The notes: a model not told the origin generated them from the sequence alone. A stretch of DNA of 64,000 nt from a candidate division FCPU426 bacterium (GCA_030041545.1 JASHNQ010000015.1:1-64000), one strand, 5' to 3'; shown: positions 1 to 9,063, counted from the stretch's first letter. Made by a program: numbers and translations.

Positions 1-282
1 TACGGCGACACCCAGGGCACTTGGCCGTCGACGCTGGAGTCCATGAGCATTTACGGCTTCAGCCGTTACCTGGACAACCTCTCGTCGGTGAAGGTGACGG
101 GTGCTTTCGTGGCCAATGCCACAAGCCCGGCGGGGAACCTGGTCACGATGACCACGATGAGTTCGGTGCCTATTGGCAGTGGAACGGGATGGCTTTATGA
201 CAGCAACTTCGGAAGCGTGTACGTGAACAGTACCGTGCAGGATTCCAAGAGCCTTCCCTATTCCTTTTACGGGTTTGAGTAA
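1..282 (+). CDS. C-terminal end of a secreted, pilin-like protein (partial)
   Basis: The reading frame is open from the first base of the window, so only the last 93 residues are present and the start lies outside. The fragment is rich in Ser, Thr, Gly and Tyr and has no cysteine. It contains GTGWLYDSNFGSVYVNS near the end. A Trp-x-Tyr, Gly and Asn pattern of this kind is common at the C-terminus of type II secretion pseudopilins and type IV prepilins, so a pilin-like protein is my best guess. The hydrophobic N-terminal helix that would prove it is not in the window. The gene is followed 40 bases later by a strong hairpin terminator. Confidence 0.6.
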   Translation, partial: YGDTQGTWPSTLESMSIYGFSRYLDNLSSVKVTGAFVANATSPAGNLVTMTTMSSVPIGSGTGWLYDSNFGSVYVNSTVQDSKSLPYSFYGFE

Positions 283-321
283 CAATCCCGTAACAAGAAC
301 GACTGGGATATTGTAAGCGAT

Positions 322-361
322 GTCGGGCATGGTTAACTTGTAACCATGCCCGACTTTTTTT
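322..361 (+). terminator. Rho-independent terminator overlapping the ndh start
   Basis: A perfect 14-bp inverted repeat (322-335 with 341-354), a 5-base loop ACTTG and a run of seven T (355-361) make a textbook intrinsic terminator for the upstream gene. The ATG of the next gene (346-348) lies inside the 3' arm of this stem. Confidence 0.9.
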
Positions 362-1608
362 GGGACCCTTCATCCCCGGCCGCCAAGCCCAAATTGGTCG
401 TGCTTGGTTCGGGCTTCGCCGGTTTCAGCCTACTGAAAAAGCTGGACCGCCGGGCCTACGACGTCACGGTTATCGCCTCCCGGAACCACTTCCTTTTCAC
501 TCCCCTTCTTCCCGGTTCCACCGTGGGGACCGTGGAATTTAGAAGCATCATCGAACCCATACGCCGGGCCCTGAAAGGCATCCGTTTCTACCTGGCTTCG
601 GCCCGTGAGCTCAATACGGCCCCCAAAACCGTCCGGTGCACGGCGGCCGACGGCCAGGGATATTTCGAGGTGCCCTACGACCTCTTGGTGATCGCCGTGG
701 GCGCCAAGGTCAACACCTTCGGCATCCCGGGCGTTGTTGAAAACGCGCTCTTCCTCAAAACCGTGGAGGACGCCCGCCGCATTAGGCGGCGCACCATTGA
801 ATGTTTCGAGCGGGCCGCCGAACCCACCGTGTCTCCCGAAAAGCGCCGCCAGCTCCTTCATTTCATGGTGGTGGGTGGCGGTCCCACGGGCGTTGAGTTC
901 GCGGCCGAACTGCATGATTTCGTGCTGAAGGAAGTCAAGGCTTGTTATCCCTCCCTCATAGGGGACGTCCGCATCACCTTGGTGGACGCCGCCGATCACA
1001 TCTTAAGCGCTTTCGATAAATCCTTAAGTGAGTATACGACGAGGCATTTCCAACGAGAGAACATCCAGATGCTCACCGGCATCCGCACCGTGAAACTTGA
1101 AAAGGACCGCGCCATCCTCAACGACGGTTCCGAGGTCTCCTTTGGGATGGTGGTTTGGTCCACGGGCCTGGGCCCCACCATCGCTGTGGGCAACTTCAAC
1201 CTCCCCAAGGACAAGGCCTCCCGCCTCCTGGTGGACGATACCCTCAAGGTCCAGGGGCAGGATTCGGTTTACGCCCTGGGGGACTGTTCCTGCGTGATCG
1301 GCAAAAACTATCCCGCAACCGCCCAAGTGGCCATGCAAGAGGGGACATACTTGGCGAAAGCCCTCAACAACCTGTCCCGGGGCCGGTCCGTCAGGCCCTT
1401 CCAATACCGCCACCACGGCATGCTGGCCTACATTGGGGAAGATTCGGCCATCGCCGACCTGCCCGAAATCAAGGGAAAGGGCCGGACCACTTACTTTCTC
1501 TGGCGCTCAGCCTATTTGACCCGCCTGGTGAGTTGGAAAAACAAATTACTGGTGCTTTTCGACTGGCTCAAAACCGGCCTTTGGGGAAGGGACATCAGCA
1601 GGTTTTAG
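346..1608 (+). CDS. ndh: Type II NADH dehydrogenase (NDH-2 family)
   Basis: This 420-residue flavoprotein should move electrons from NADH to membrane quinone without pumping protons. The FAD-binding dinucleotide fold is at residues 17-27 (KLVVLGSGFAG), a second NAD(P)H-binding Rossmann motif (VVGGGPTGVEF) is near residue 175, and the family's VYALGDC motif is near residue 308. The C-terminal 30 residues are hydrophobic and basic, as in the membrane-anchoring helices of NDH-2. Length is normal for the family. The frame is blocked by a stop at 334, and the first start codon is the ATG at 346, inside a terminator hairpin, with no clear ribosome-binding site. Translation may therefore be leaderless or structure-controlled. 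Confidence 0.9.
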   Translation: MPDFFWDPSSPAAKPKLVVLGSGFAGFSLLKKLDRRAYDVTVIASRNHFLFTPLLPGSTVGTVEFRSIIEPIRRALKGIRFYLASARELNTAPKTVRCTAADGQGYFEVPYDLLVIAVGAKVNTFGIPGVVENALFLKTVEDARRIRRRTIECFERAAEPTVSPEKRRQLLHFMVVGGGPTGVEFAAELHDFVLKEVKACYPSLIGDVRITLVDAADHILSAFDKSLSEYTTRHFQRENIQMLTGIRTVKLEKDRAILNDGSEVSFGMVVWSTGLGPTIAVGNFNLPKDKASRLLVDDTLKVQGQDSVYALGDCSCVIGKNYPATAQVAMQEGTYLAKALNNLSRGRSVRPFQYRHHGMLAYIGEDSAIADLPEIKGKGRTTYFLWRSAYLTRLVSWKNKLLVLFDWLKTGLWGRDISRF

Positions 1609-1858
1609 TAAAATAAGTGTCAGCCCCCAAACGTTCCTCGCGGGGCCCAGACCCCCAAATATCCCAAACATCATTGGAATGACTGGCGGTTAAGTATTTC
1701 CAGCCACTATTTGTGCTATTATAAAATTTCATGGGTTAATTTTGTCAAAACGCATATTTCAAAAAGAAATCCCAAAAGACGTTAAAATTGGATAGCTTTT
1801 TTTTCGACCCCTCGCTAAAAGCCGCTCTGTTTAAAATATTTTTCAACGGAGAGTTGGC

Positions 1859-3211
1859 ATGAAAGTCCTCATCATCGACGACGAAGAAAGTATCGCTAAA
1901 ATCCTCTCCAAGTTCATTCAACAGGAAGGCCACGAGGCTTTTTCGGCCTTCAACGCCAAAGACGGCTTGGAGCGCGCCGAAACCCTAAACCCCGACGTCA
2001 TCCTCCTGGACATCCACCTGCCGGACATGACCGGCCTGGAGGTCTTGGGCCAAATCAACGAGCGCAAGTTGCCGGCCCAGGTGGTCATGATCACCGGGGA
2101 GGGCTCGGTGGACACGGCGGTACAGGCCATGAAAATGGGCGCCGAGGACTACCTGGAGAAGCCCCTGAACGTCGAGAAGCTGAAGATCGTCATCAAGAAA
2201 ATCGCTGAGAAGCAGGGGCTTTTAAGGGAGGTTTCCGACCTCAAGAAACAGCGGCGGGAGCTTTACCGCAAGGACTACCTTTTCCTCACCGACCCTGAAA
2301 TGCGGAAAATCTACGACCAGATCGAACAGGTGGCCCAACAGGACAAAATTACGGCCCTGATCCTGGGCGAGACCGGCACCGGCAAGGAACACATCGCCAA
2401 GCTTATTCACGCCCTTTCGTCCCGAGCGTCCCAACCCTTCGTGGAGCTCCACTGCGGGGCGCTGCCCGAAACCATTTTGGAATCGGAGCTTTTCGGCTAC
2501 GAGCCGGGCGCCTTCACCGACGCCCGGAAGCAGAAACGCGGTCTTTTCGAGGAGGCGCAATTCGGCAGCGTCTTCCTGGATGAAATCGGGGAGCTGACGC
2601 CGGCCGTCCAAACCAAGCTCTTGAAGGTGCTGGAACAGAAAACCCTCCGCCGCTTGGGGGGGACCCGCGAGATTCCCCTCGATGTGCGGATCATCGCGGC
2701 CACCCACCGCAACCTGGAAAAGGAGGTGCAGGAAGGCCGCTTCCGGGCCGATCTGTTTTACCGCTTGAACGTGGTGCCCATCACCCTTCCCCCCTTGCGC
2801 TCCCGGCCGGAGGATATCGAACAGTTGTCTCACTTCTTCTTCAAGGAGGCCTGTCAAGCCTTCGACAAGAAACTGAACCTCCTCTCATCGGATATCGTGG
2901 AGAAATTGAAAAACCATAATTGGCCCGGCAACGTGCGGGAATTGAAGCACGTTATTGAGCGGATGGTCATCACGGCCAAAGGCTCCGGCCTTACGGTGAA
3001 GGACCTGCCGAAGGAAATCATGGAGACCCGGAAGTCCGCAGCCCCTTCCAAAGGCTCCATGACCAAGGAAGAGGCGGAAAAGGAAAACATCCGGAAGGCC
3101 TTGGTCGAAACCAACGGAAACCAATCCAAGGCCGCGGAAAAACTCGGCATCACAAGGAAAACCCTCTTCAACAAGATCAAGAAATACGATTTGAAGCTAT
3201 CCGGGGAATAA
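1859..3211 (+). CDS. NtrC-family sigma-54-dependent response regulator
   Basis: The 450-residue protein has the three classical parts. A receiver domain (1-120) has acidic residues at 7-9, phospho-acceptor D51, T79 and K101. The AAA+ domain (about 145-385) has Walker A GETGTGKE at 170-177 and Walker B VFLDEIGE near 238. A Fis-type helix-turn-helix lies at about 410-445 (NQSKAAEKLGITRKTLFNKI). The sigma-54 contact loop reads GAFTDA (217-222) instead of GAFTGA. A good ribosome-binding site (GGAGAG, 1848-1853) fixes the start. No histidine kinase is adjacent, so the input is unknown. A short hairpin (3199-3206 with 3212-3219) encloses the stop codon. Confidence 0.93.
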   Translation: MKVLIIDDEESIAKILSKFIQQEGHEAFSAFNAKDGLERAETLNPDVILLDIHLPDMTGLEVLGQINERKLPAQVVMITGEGSVDTAVQAMKMGAEDYLEKPLNVEKLKIVIKKIAEKQGLLREVSDLKKQRRELYRKDYLFLTDPEMRKIYDQIEQVAQQDKITALILGETGTGKEHIAKLIHALSSRASQPFVELHCGALPETILESELFGYEPGAFTDARKQKRGLFEEAQFGSVFLDEIGELTPAVQTKLLKVLEQKTLRRLGGTREIPLDVRIIAATHRNLEKEVQEGRFRADLFYRLNVVPITLPPLRSRPEDIEQLSHFFFKEACQAFDKKLNLLSSDIVEKLKNHNWPGNVRELKHVIERMVITAKGSGLTVKDLPKEIMETRKSAAPSKGSMTKEEAEKENIRKALVETNGNQSKAAEKLGITRKTLFNKIKKYDLKLSGE

Positions 3212-3245
3212 CCCCGGATGCGGGGAGAATGATTTAATCTGAGCA

Positions 3246-4133
3246 CTACCGGGGAAGGAGGGCGGCCGCGGATTGATCAAGGAAAAACACCAGATTCCCC
3301 GCGGCGGGGCGCAGGTATTGGATGGGATAGTGGGGAGGCTCGGAGGGGCCGCCCAAGGTTTCCTTCGCAATAGCCGCCTTTTTCTCCCCTTCCACCAAAA
3401 TCATGAGGAACCGGGAGGCATTCAGTACTGGGAAGGTCAGGGACACCCTTTCCTTCCGGGCCTCATCCACGAAATAGCCCACCACCCATTTTTCCAATTC
3501 GTTCACCTGGGGCATGCCGGGGAAGAGGCTAGCCGTATGGCCGTCCTCGCCCATTCCCATCAAGGCCAGGTCGAAAACCGGGACCGAACCGTCCCCGAAG
3601 AATTTCCTCATCTTGATTTCATACGCCGAAGCCGCCTTGTCCACCGTCAAGGAACCGTTGGTGGCGGGAAACACGTTTTCTTTGGGAACCGGCGCTTTGG
3701 ACAGGAGGTATTCCTGCGCCATACGGTAGTTGCTTGTCTCGTGATCCAAGGGTACGTGGCGTTCATCCACCCAGAAAAAATAGGCCTTGGCCCAGGGGAT
3801 GAGGGTCCGGTAGGGCTCCTCGGTCAACTGCTGGAACAGGCCCTTGGGGGTGGACCCGCCGGAAAGGGCCGCCACGAAACGCCCCCTTTCGTTCACGGCT
3901 TCCCGGGCGATCTGCATGACCTGGTGGGCCGCCTCCTGGAACAAGGTTTCGGGTGTGGGATAAACCCGTACCTCGGGTTGAAAGAGAAAAACCTTGGAAG
4001 GGGCGGCCTTGGGTCTCGTGGAGGGCCGGGTTTTCTTGGCGGGCCTGGCCTTCAACGCGCTTTTCTTTTTTGCCGACGCGGCTTTGTTTTTGGGGGCTTT
4101 AGGGCGGGCCCGGTTCTTTTTCTTGGGGGACAT
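3246..4133 (-). CDS. pgl: 6-phosphogluconolactonase with basic N-terminal tail
   Basis: It hydrolyses 6-phosphogluconolactone, the second step of the oxidative pentose phosphate pathway. Family motifs are FVAALSGGSTPKGLF, FFWVDERHVPLDHETSNYRM and LMGMGEDGHTASLFPG. The protein has 295 residues, longer than the usual 230-260, because the first 45 or so residues are a Lys/Ala/Pro-rich stretch that resembles histone-like tails. The tail may be real or may reflect a start chosen too early, but no later start with a better ribosome-binding site is obvious. It is the last gene of the zwf-opcA-pgl operon, 43 bases after opcA. Confidence 0.93.
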   Translation of the reverse strand: MSPKKKNRARPKAPKNKAASAKKKSALKARPAKKTRPSTRPKAAPSKVFLFQPEVRVYPTPETLFQEAAHQVMQIAREAVNERGRFVAALSGGSTPKGLFQQLTEEPYRTLIPWAKAYFFWVDERHVPLDHETSNYRMAQEYLLSKAPVPKENVFPATNGSLTVDKAASAYEIKMRKFFGDGSVPVFDLALMGMGEDGHTASLFPGMPQVNELEKWVVGYFVDEARKERVSLTFPVLNASRFLMILVEGEKKAAIAKETLGGPSEPPHYPIQYLRPAAGNLVFFLDQSAAALLPR

Positions 4134-4176
4134 TTTTCCTCCGCGGTCCTAAGTCTGAGAGCGGTTGGGTTTTGGT

Positions 4177-5280
4177 TTAATCCAGGGTTAACTTGGGTTT
4201 GACCAACACGGATCCGGCCATTGCCAGGGCCTTCTTCCAAAGCGGGTCCTCCTCCAAGTGCTTGAGGCCCAGGGCCAGCAGCTCGTTGGAATGCAGGTGG
4301 TCGAAGGAAACCGTCCTGGAAAAGGCAACCTTGTGGGCCACTTCCGACCGGGCGATCACGCAGTGGGGGTCCTGGTCCCGGACCACGGTGAAAATCCCTT
4401 CCTGGCCGCCGCCGGTGGCGATCCCTACGGCGAAAATCCGGTCCCGTTTCACGTCGGGCACGGGCACGGGTTTCAGGAAAATCTCCACGTTCCCCTGGGT
4501 GGCCTCAAAAGTGAGCCGGTCGGTGAACTCCGAAAGCCGGGGCCCCAGGTAATGCCAGCCCAATTGGGAAGCCAGCCAGCAGGCCAGGAAAAAGCTGCGG
4601 GTGGGTTGGGTCCCCTCCCCATACTCGATGGTGACCTGGCGGATATCCTTCAGGACCTTGGACCAATCCCCGTCGAAGAGCTCGGCGATGAGGGACCTCC
4701 ACCTTTGGATGCGGATCCAATTCAGGTCGCCTAGGAAGGTGTGGGGGTAGCGGCTGTGCCAGAAGGCGGCCAAGCGGGTGAGGGACTGCACGGGTTTTTT
4801 GAACTTGGAGGAATCCACCCAAACACGGTTGGATTCCTGGGCCATCTTCTCGAAAAAGGCGTTCTCGTAAGGCAGGTCGCCGGGCCACCAAAACTCCACC
4901 GGCAGGTCGGGCATCAACAGGGAAAAGGTGAAGCCGTAGAGGTTTTCGATGATCTCGGGCTGGGCCACCAGCTTGATGAGGTCGCAGCAGACCCTTTTTT
5001 CCCGGCCCGCGCCGAAAAGGCAATGGCCGGAAAGGTAGGAACGAAGGGGTGGCTCGCTGCGATCGGCCGCGGGCCTCACGAGGATGTAGCGGCCCGGGTG
5101 CTTTTCCGCCAAGTCATTGAGGATCTGCTCCACTCGGTAACCTTCCTCGTGGTCCGAGGCATAGGCCACCAGGTTGGTGGTATAGACCCTCTGGAGGCCC
5201 AGTTGCTGGGCCTTGTCCTCGACCCCGGCCTTCCAAAGTTCGGCCAGGTCTTTTTCGATGGATTGGGCTGAAACCGTCAT
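4177..5280 (-). CDS. opcA: OpcA-like glucose-6-phosphate dehydrogenase assembly protein
   Basis: OpcA binds and activates glucose-6-phosphate dehydrogenase; the family is best known from cyanobacteria and actinobacteria. The 367-residue protein carries the family signature MPDLPVEFWWPGDLP near residue 125 and a helical segment TRSFFLACWLASQLGW near residue 235. Its place between zwf and pgl on the same strand is the classical context and strongly supports the call. An 88-bp heptad hairpin lies between it and zwf, so operon transcription runs through that structure. Confidence 0.9.
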   Translation of the reverse strand: MTVSAQSIEKDLAELWKAGVEDKAQQLGLQRVYTTNLVAYASDHEEGYRVEQILNDLAEKHPGRYILVRPAADRSEPPLRSYLSGHCLFGAGREKRVCCDLIKLVAQPEIIENLYGFTFSLLMPDLPVEFWWPGDLPYENAFFEKMAQESNRVWVDSSKFKKPVQSLTRLAAFWHSRYPHTFLGDLNWIRIQRWRSLIAELFDGDWSKVLKDIRQVTIEYGEGTQPTRSFFLACWLASQLGWHYLGPRLSEFTDRLTFEATQGNVEIFLKPVPVPDVKRDRIFAVGIATGGGQEGIFTVVRDQDPHCVIARSEVAHKVAFSRTVSFDHLHSNELLALGLKHLEEDPLWKKALAMAGSVLVKPKLTLD

Positions 5281-5296
5281 TCAACACCTCGCACGT

Positions 5297-5384
5297 CAGT
5301 TCACAGGTCACAGTTGGCAGCAAGGCGGGGTTGGCGATTGAAGCAGTTGCTGCGAACTGTGAACCGTGACCTGTCAACTGCCTT
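5297..5384. repeat. Heptad hairpin element (CAGTTCA type), copy 1
   Basis: The left arm is four 7-bp units from 5297 (CAGTTCA, CAGGTCA and two more). The right arm is five complementary units from 5350 (CTGCGAA, CTGTGAA and three more). The arms pair across about 25 bases, with one unit extra on the right. The element fills the gap between the zwf stop and the opcA start. Confidence 0.85.
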
Positions 5385-6919
5385 TACAGCCTTCTCCACT
5401 TACGCCACGGTTTTTCCAGCATCTGGTCGGCCGCGGCCGGGCCCCAGCTTCCCGCCTCGTAATTGGGAAAATCGCCTTCCGGCTCGGTGGTTTCCCAGCG
5501 GTTCAAAACGGGCATCAGGGCTTCCCAGGCCGCCTCGGTCTCGTCGCCCCGGATGAACAAAGTGGCGTCCCCCAGCATGCAGTCCAACAGTAGGCGCTCA
5601 TAGGCCTCGGAGGTGCCCTCGGCGAAAGTGGTGCCGTAGCGGAAGTCCATGTTGACGGTCTTGGCTTCCATGGTCATGCCCGGCACCTTGGTCTCGAACT
5701 TGAGCGTGATGCCCTCATCCGGCTGGATGCGCACCACCAGTACGTTGGGCGAGAGGTCGGTCACGTTGCTCTTGAAAAGGAGGTTGGGGGGTTCTTTGAA
5801 CTGGATGGCCACCTCGGTGGCGCGCTTGGGCAGCCGTTTGCCGGACCGCAGCAGGAAAGGCACGCCGTGCCAGCGCCAGGTGTCCAGGAACACCTTGATG
5901 GCGGCGTAGGTGGGCGTGATGGACTTGGGGTTGACGCCTTCCTCCTGACGGTAGCCGGGCACCCTCGCCCCCGCCAGGTAGCCGGGGCCGTACTGTCCGC
6001 GCACCGCGAATTGCGAGAGGGTCCGGTCCTCGAAGGGCCGGATGGACTTCAGGATTTTCAGTTTTTCATCGCGGATGGCGTTGGCCTCGTAGGTCACCGG
6101 CGGCTCCATGGCGATCAGGCACATGACCTGGAAGAGGTGGTTTTGGAACATGTCGCGCAGCACGCCCGAGCTCTCGTAATAGCCGGCCCGGCTCCCGACC
6201 CCCAGGTCCTCGCAGGCCGTGATCTGCACGTGGTCCACATGGCGGCGGTCCCAGATGGGCTCGAAGATGGAGTTGGCGAACCGCATGACCAGGAGGTTTT
6301 GCACCGTCTCCTTGCCGAGGTAATGGTCAATGCGGTAGATCTGGTTCTCCTTGAAGACTTCCTTGACCCGGCGGTTCAATTCCTTGGCCGAACCCAGGTC
6401 GTGGCCGAAGGGCTTCTCGATGACGATGCGGGCGTAGCCCTTTTCCTCCCGGTTGAGGCCCGCCGCCCCCAGGTTGGAGATGATGGCCTCGAATACGTTG
6501 GGCGGCGTGGAAAGGTAGAAAATGCGGTTGGCGGCCGTCCCGTTTTCCGCGTCCAACTCGTCCAGGAGTTTCGAGAGGGTCTGGAAGGCCTTGAAATCGT
6601 CATACGCGCCCGACACGTAATGGAAGTTCTGGGAAAAGCTCTCCCACAGGGAATCGGACAGCTGTGGCTCGCTTTGTTTCAGGGATTCTTTCAAGTGTTT
6701 CTTGAATTCCTCATCGGTCATCTTGGAGCGGGAGATTCCCACCAGGTTGAAGGAGGTCGGCAGCAAGTGCTTTTCATAAAGGTCGAAAAGAGCGGGCACC
6801 AGCTTGCGGTGGGTCAGGTCGCCGGAGGCGCCGTAAATCACCAGGCTGCAAGGTTCGGGAACGCGGTCGCTGAAGAGGCCTTGGCGCAGGGGATTTTCCA
6901 AGAGCGCTGCGGTTGCCAT
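5384..6919 (-). CDS. zwf: Glucose-6-phosphate 1-dehydrogenase
   Basis: It oxidises glucose 6-phosphate to the 6-phosphogluconolactone used by pgl downstream, giving NADPH. The 511-residue protein has the N-terminal nucleotide-binding motif VIYGASGDLTHRKLVPALF and the active-site motif RIDHYLGKETVQNLLVMRF around residue 200, and the length is normal. It is the first gene of the operon zwf-opcA-pgl. The start lies in a divergent region of about 230 bases, shared with the ferredoxin/hydrolase gene, that also holds a second heptad hairpin. Regulation is not visible beyond that. Confidence 0.97.
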   Translation of the reverse strand: MATAALLENPLRQGLFSDRVPEPCSLVIYGASGDLTHRKLVPALFDLYEKHLLPTSFNLVGISRSKMTDEEFKKHLKESLKQSEPQLSDSLWESFSQNFHYVSGAYDDFKAFQTLSKLLDELDAENGTAANRIFYLSTPPNVFEAIISNLGAAGLNREEKGYARIVIEKPFGHDLGSAKELNRRVKEVFKENQIYRIDHYLGKETVQNLLVMRFANSIFEPIWDRRHVDHVQITACEDLGVGSRAGYYESSGVLRDMFQNHLFQVMCLIAMEPPVTYEANAIRDEKLKILKSIRPFEDRTLSQFAVRGQYGPGYLAGARVPGYRQEEGVNPKSITPTYAAIKVFLDTWRWHGVPFLLRSGKRLPKRATEVAIQFKEPPNLLFKSNVTDLSPNVLVVRIQPDEGITLKFETKVPGMTMEAKTVNMDFRYGTTFAEGTSEAYERLLLDCMLGDATLFIRGDETEAAWEALMPVLNRWETTEPEGDFPNYEAGSWGPAAADQMLEKPWRKWRRL

Positions 6920-7051
6920 AAAAAACCTCGGAGTAAAAGGATTTTAGGTGAGGCCTTTATTTTAACGGACTTATTTGAACCGAGCCTTGTAATTATTTCA
7001 ACCCCGCCCCAAACTTGGGGAAACTCATGTTTTTAGGGTGAAACCCCAAAG

Positions 7052-7136
7052 CAGCTGACAGTTCACAGTTAACAGCTCTCAGTAACGAATTGAACGCCTC
7101 CCGCCCGCCTGTCAACTGTGATCTGCGAACTGTGAG
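7052..7136. repeat. Heptad hairpin element (CAGTTCA type), copy 2
   Basis: The left arm has five units at 7052-7086 (for example CAGCTGA, CAGTTCA). The right arm has four at 7109-7136 (CTGTCAA, CTGTGAT and two more), exactly in 7-bp register. It lies in the divergent promoter region and ends 18 bases before the start codon at 7154. Confidence 0.85.
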
Positions 7137-7153
7137 CTTATTTGAGGTGTGGA

Positions 7154-8041
7154 ATGGCGGATTTCAAAAAAAGCGTTTCCCAAAACGTACCAGGTGAGTT
7201 TTTCGTGGATTCCACCTGCATTGACTGCGACACCTGCCGTCAACTGGCTCCCAGCGTCTTTGAGGACGCCGGTAACACGTCCTTTGTCCGGCGACAGCCT
7301 CAAACTCCGGAAGAAACCCAAACCGCCCTTCAGTCCCTTTTGGCCTGCCCTACCGGTTCAATCGGGACCCTCCATAAAAACAAAGCCTCAGAAATCATGG
7401 ACCATTTCCCCCTGGAAATTGAGGACGGCGTTTTTTACTGCGGCTTCAATTCCCCGAAGTCCTACGGCGGAAACAGTTATTTTGTCCGCCACCCCGAAGG
7501 CAACTGGCTGGTGGATTCCCCCAAGTTCCTTCCCCACCTGGTTCGCAAATTCTCAGAAGCTGGTGGAATCCGGTATATCTTCCTCACCCACCAGGACGAC
7601 GTGGCCGAGGCCGCCCGCTACGCGGAAAAATTCGGAAGCCTAAGGATCATCCATGAGGAGGACCAAGGCGCGCAGCCTGGCGCTGAAATCGTTGTGAGGG
7701 GCGTGGATATCCTGGAACCAGAGCCGGGCTTCAAGGTCATCCCCACCCCCGGCCACACCCAGGGCCATTGTGTCTTGCTTTACAAAGACAAATACCTTTT
7801 CACCGGCGATCACCTCTGGTGGCGCCGCAAGCGCCAACAGCTGGGAGCCTCTCAAAACGTGGCCTGGTATTCCTGGCGCAAGCAAACCGAGTCCATGGAG
7901 CGGCTTTTAAGGTTCGATTTTGATTGGGTTTTGCCCGGCCACGGTCAGCGGATGAGCCTCCCCAAGGCCGAAATGAGGAAGGGGCTGGAAGCCCTGGTCA
8001 ATCGGATGAAAGCTTCCTTAGAGCCGGGGTGGGACGACTAA
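7154..8041 (+). CDS. Ferredoxin domain fused to metallo-beta-lactamase-fold hydrolase
   Basis: The N-terminal 75 residues form a small ferredoxin-like domain with C-x2-C-x2-C at residues 22-28 and a later CPTG motif, enough for one 4Fe-4S cluster. The rest is a metallo-beta-lactamase fold with THQDD in place of the usual HxHxDH, then PTPGHTQGHC, FTGDH and LPGHGQ. Single-chain proteins of this layout exist in cyanobacteria and plants, but their substrate is unknown to me. The altered first metal motif means the metal site should not be assumed complete. I chose the ATG at 7154 because GAGG (7144-7147) precedes it; a TTG at 7142 is possible. It overlaps the next, convergent gene by four bases. 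Confidence 0.82.
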   Translation: MADFKKSVSQNVPGEFFVDSTCIDCDTCRQLAPSVFEDAGNTSFVRRQPQTPEETQTALQSLLACPTGSIGTLHKNKASEIMDHFPLEIEDGVFYCGFNSPKSYGGNSYFVRHPEGNWLVDSPKFLPHLVRKFSEAGGIRYIFLTHQDDVAEAARYAEKFGSLRIIHEEDQGAQPGAEIVVRGVDILEPEPGFKVIPTPGHTQGHCVLLYKDKYLFTGDHLWWRRKRQQLGASQNVAWYSWRKQTESMERLLRFDFDWVLPGHGQRMSLPKAEMRKGLEALVNRMKASLEPGWDD

Positions 8042-9063
8042 TACTTAATTTCGGTCACCTTCTCCTTCACTTGTGAAAGAAAACTGTCCGGCAGGGGGGC
8101 GTAGGATAAATCCGCCTCCAACTTCTGGCCGTCGGCCAGGATCCAGTTCAGGAAATCCACCAAAGCCTGTCCCCTTTTGTGGTTATGGGTGACGTTGAAA
8201 TAATTCTGATGGACCAGCAGGTAGGAAAAGGAGCAGAGGGGATAGGCTTCCTTGGCGCGGGACTGGTCCAGGTTGACCTGGAAATCCTCCGGCAGGCCTT
8301 CCAAGTCGGAAAGGGCCGCGGCCAGCGAGTCCGCTGAGGGCTCCACGAAACGCCCGGCTTGGTTCCTCAAGGCCGCCGTCGGCAAGTGGTTTGGGGCGGC
8401 GAAGGCCAGGTCCACCGCCCCCACCGTGCCGGGCCAAAGGCGCAGCTTCTCCAAAACCTTGTCGTCTCCTTTCACGTTCTGCCCCACGGGCCAATGCAGT
8501 TTTTTATCCTTTCCACGCTTAAGCGTCCACTGGGGGTCCTGTTTGGCCAAGTAAGAGGGAAAAAGGTCGTGCGGGCTGCTTTCCTCCTCCCGGTGCACCA
8601 CTCGGATTTCGAGGTCGGGCAGGTCCACGCCGGGGTTCAGCTCCTTGATGGCGGGGTTGTTCCATTTCTTGGTCACGCCTTGGAAGATGTCGGATAGAAC
8701 GGCGGGCGTCAATTTGAGGCCGGTTTCCACGCCCGGGAGGTTGTAAGTAATGGCCACCGCCTCCACGGCCACCGGCAGGTGGAGGATGGCACGGCTTTGT
8801 ACCAACTGCCCTTCCTCCAAAGTGAAGGGGGTGTCCACCGCCGCGAAATCCGAACCATGGTTCAGGGCTTTCTGCACGCCCTCCGAGGAATCCTTGACTT
8901 CATATTGGACTTTAACGGCCGGCTCCACCTGGCGCCGTTCCTTGATCCATTTCCCATAAAGGGATGCGACTAAAGCCGAGCCGACGCCTTTCAGGGATGT
9001 GTCGGCGAAGGCCTGGGATGACGATAGTACGGCGATAGCGGCCAAAAGTTTTAAGGTTTTCAT
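8038..9063 (-). CDS. PstS-like periplasmic phosphate-binding protein
   Basis: The 341-residue protein has a signal peptide (first 20 residues, cut after QAFA) and the substrate-binding fold of PstS: GVGSALVASLYGKWI, SSEGVQKAL, GSDFAAVDTPF and FQGVTKKWNNPAI. In PstS these segments bind phosphate and deliver it to PstCAB. No pstCAB genes are nearby, so this may be an orphan scavenging or sensing protein. The start at 9063 follows GGAG in CAACGGAGCACCC. Frames further upstream look non-coding. Confidence 0.82.
   Translation of the reverse strand: MKTLKLLAAIAVLSSSQAFADTSLKGVGSALVASLYGKWIKERRQVEPAVKVQYEVKDSSEGVQKALNHGSDFAAVDTPFTLEEGQLVQSRAILHLPVAVEAVAITYNLPGVETGLKLTPAVLSDIFQGVTKKWNNPAIKELNPGVDLPDLEIRVVHREEESSPHDLFPSYLAKQDPQWTLKRGKDKKLHWPVGQNVKGDDKVLEKLRLWPGTVGAVDLAFAAPNHLPTAALRNQAGRFVEPSADSLAAALSDLEGLPEDFQVNLDQSRAKEAYPLCSFSYLLVHQNYFNVTHNHKRGQALVDFLNWILADGQKLEADLSYAPLPDSFLSQVKEKVTEIKY

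Noticed and set aside
1609-1858. Sigma-54 promoter before the NtrC-type gene
   Set aside because: I looked for TGGCAC-N5-TTGC and found only partial matches.
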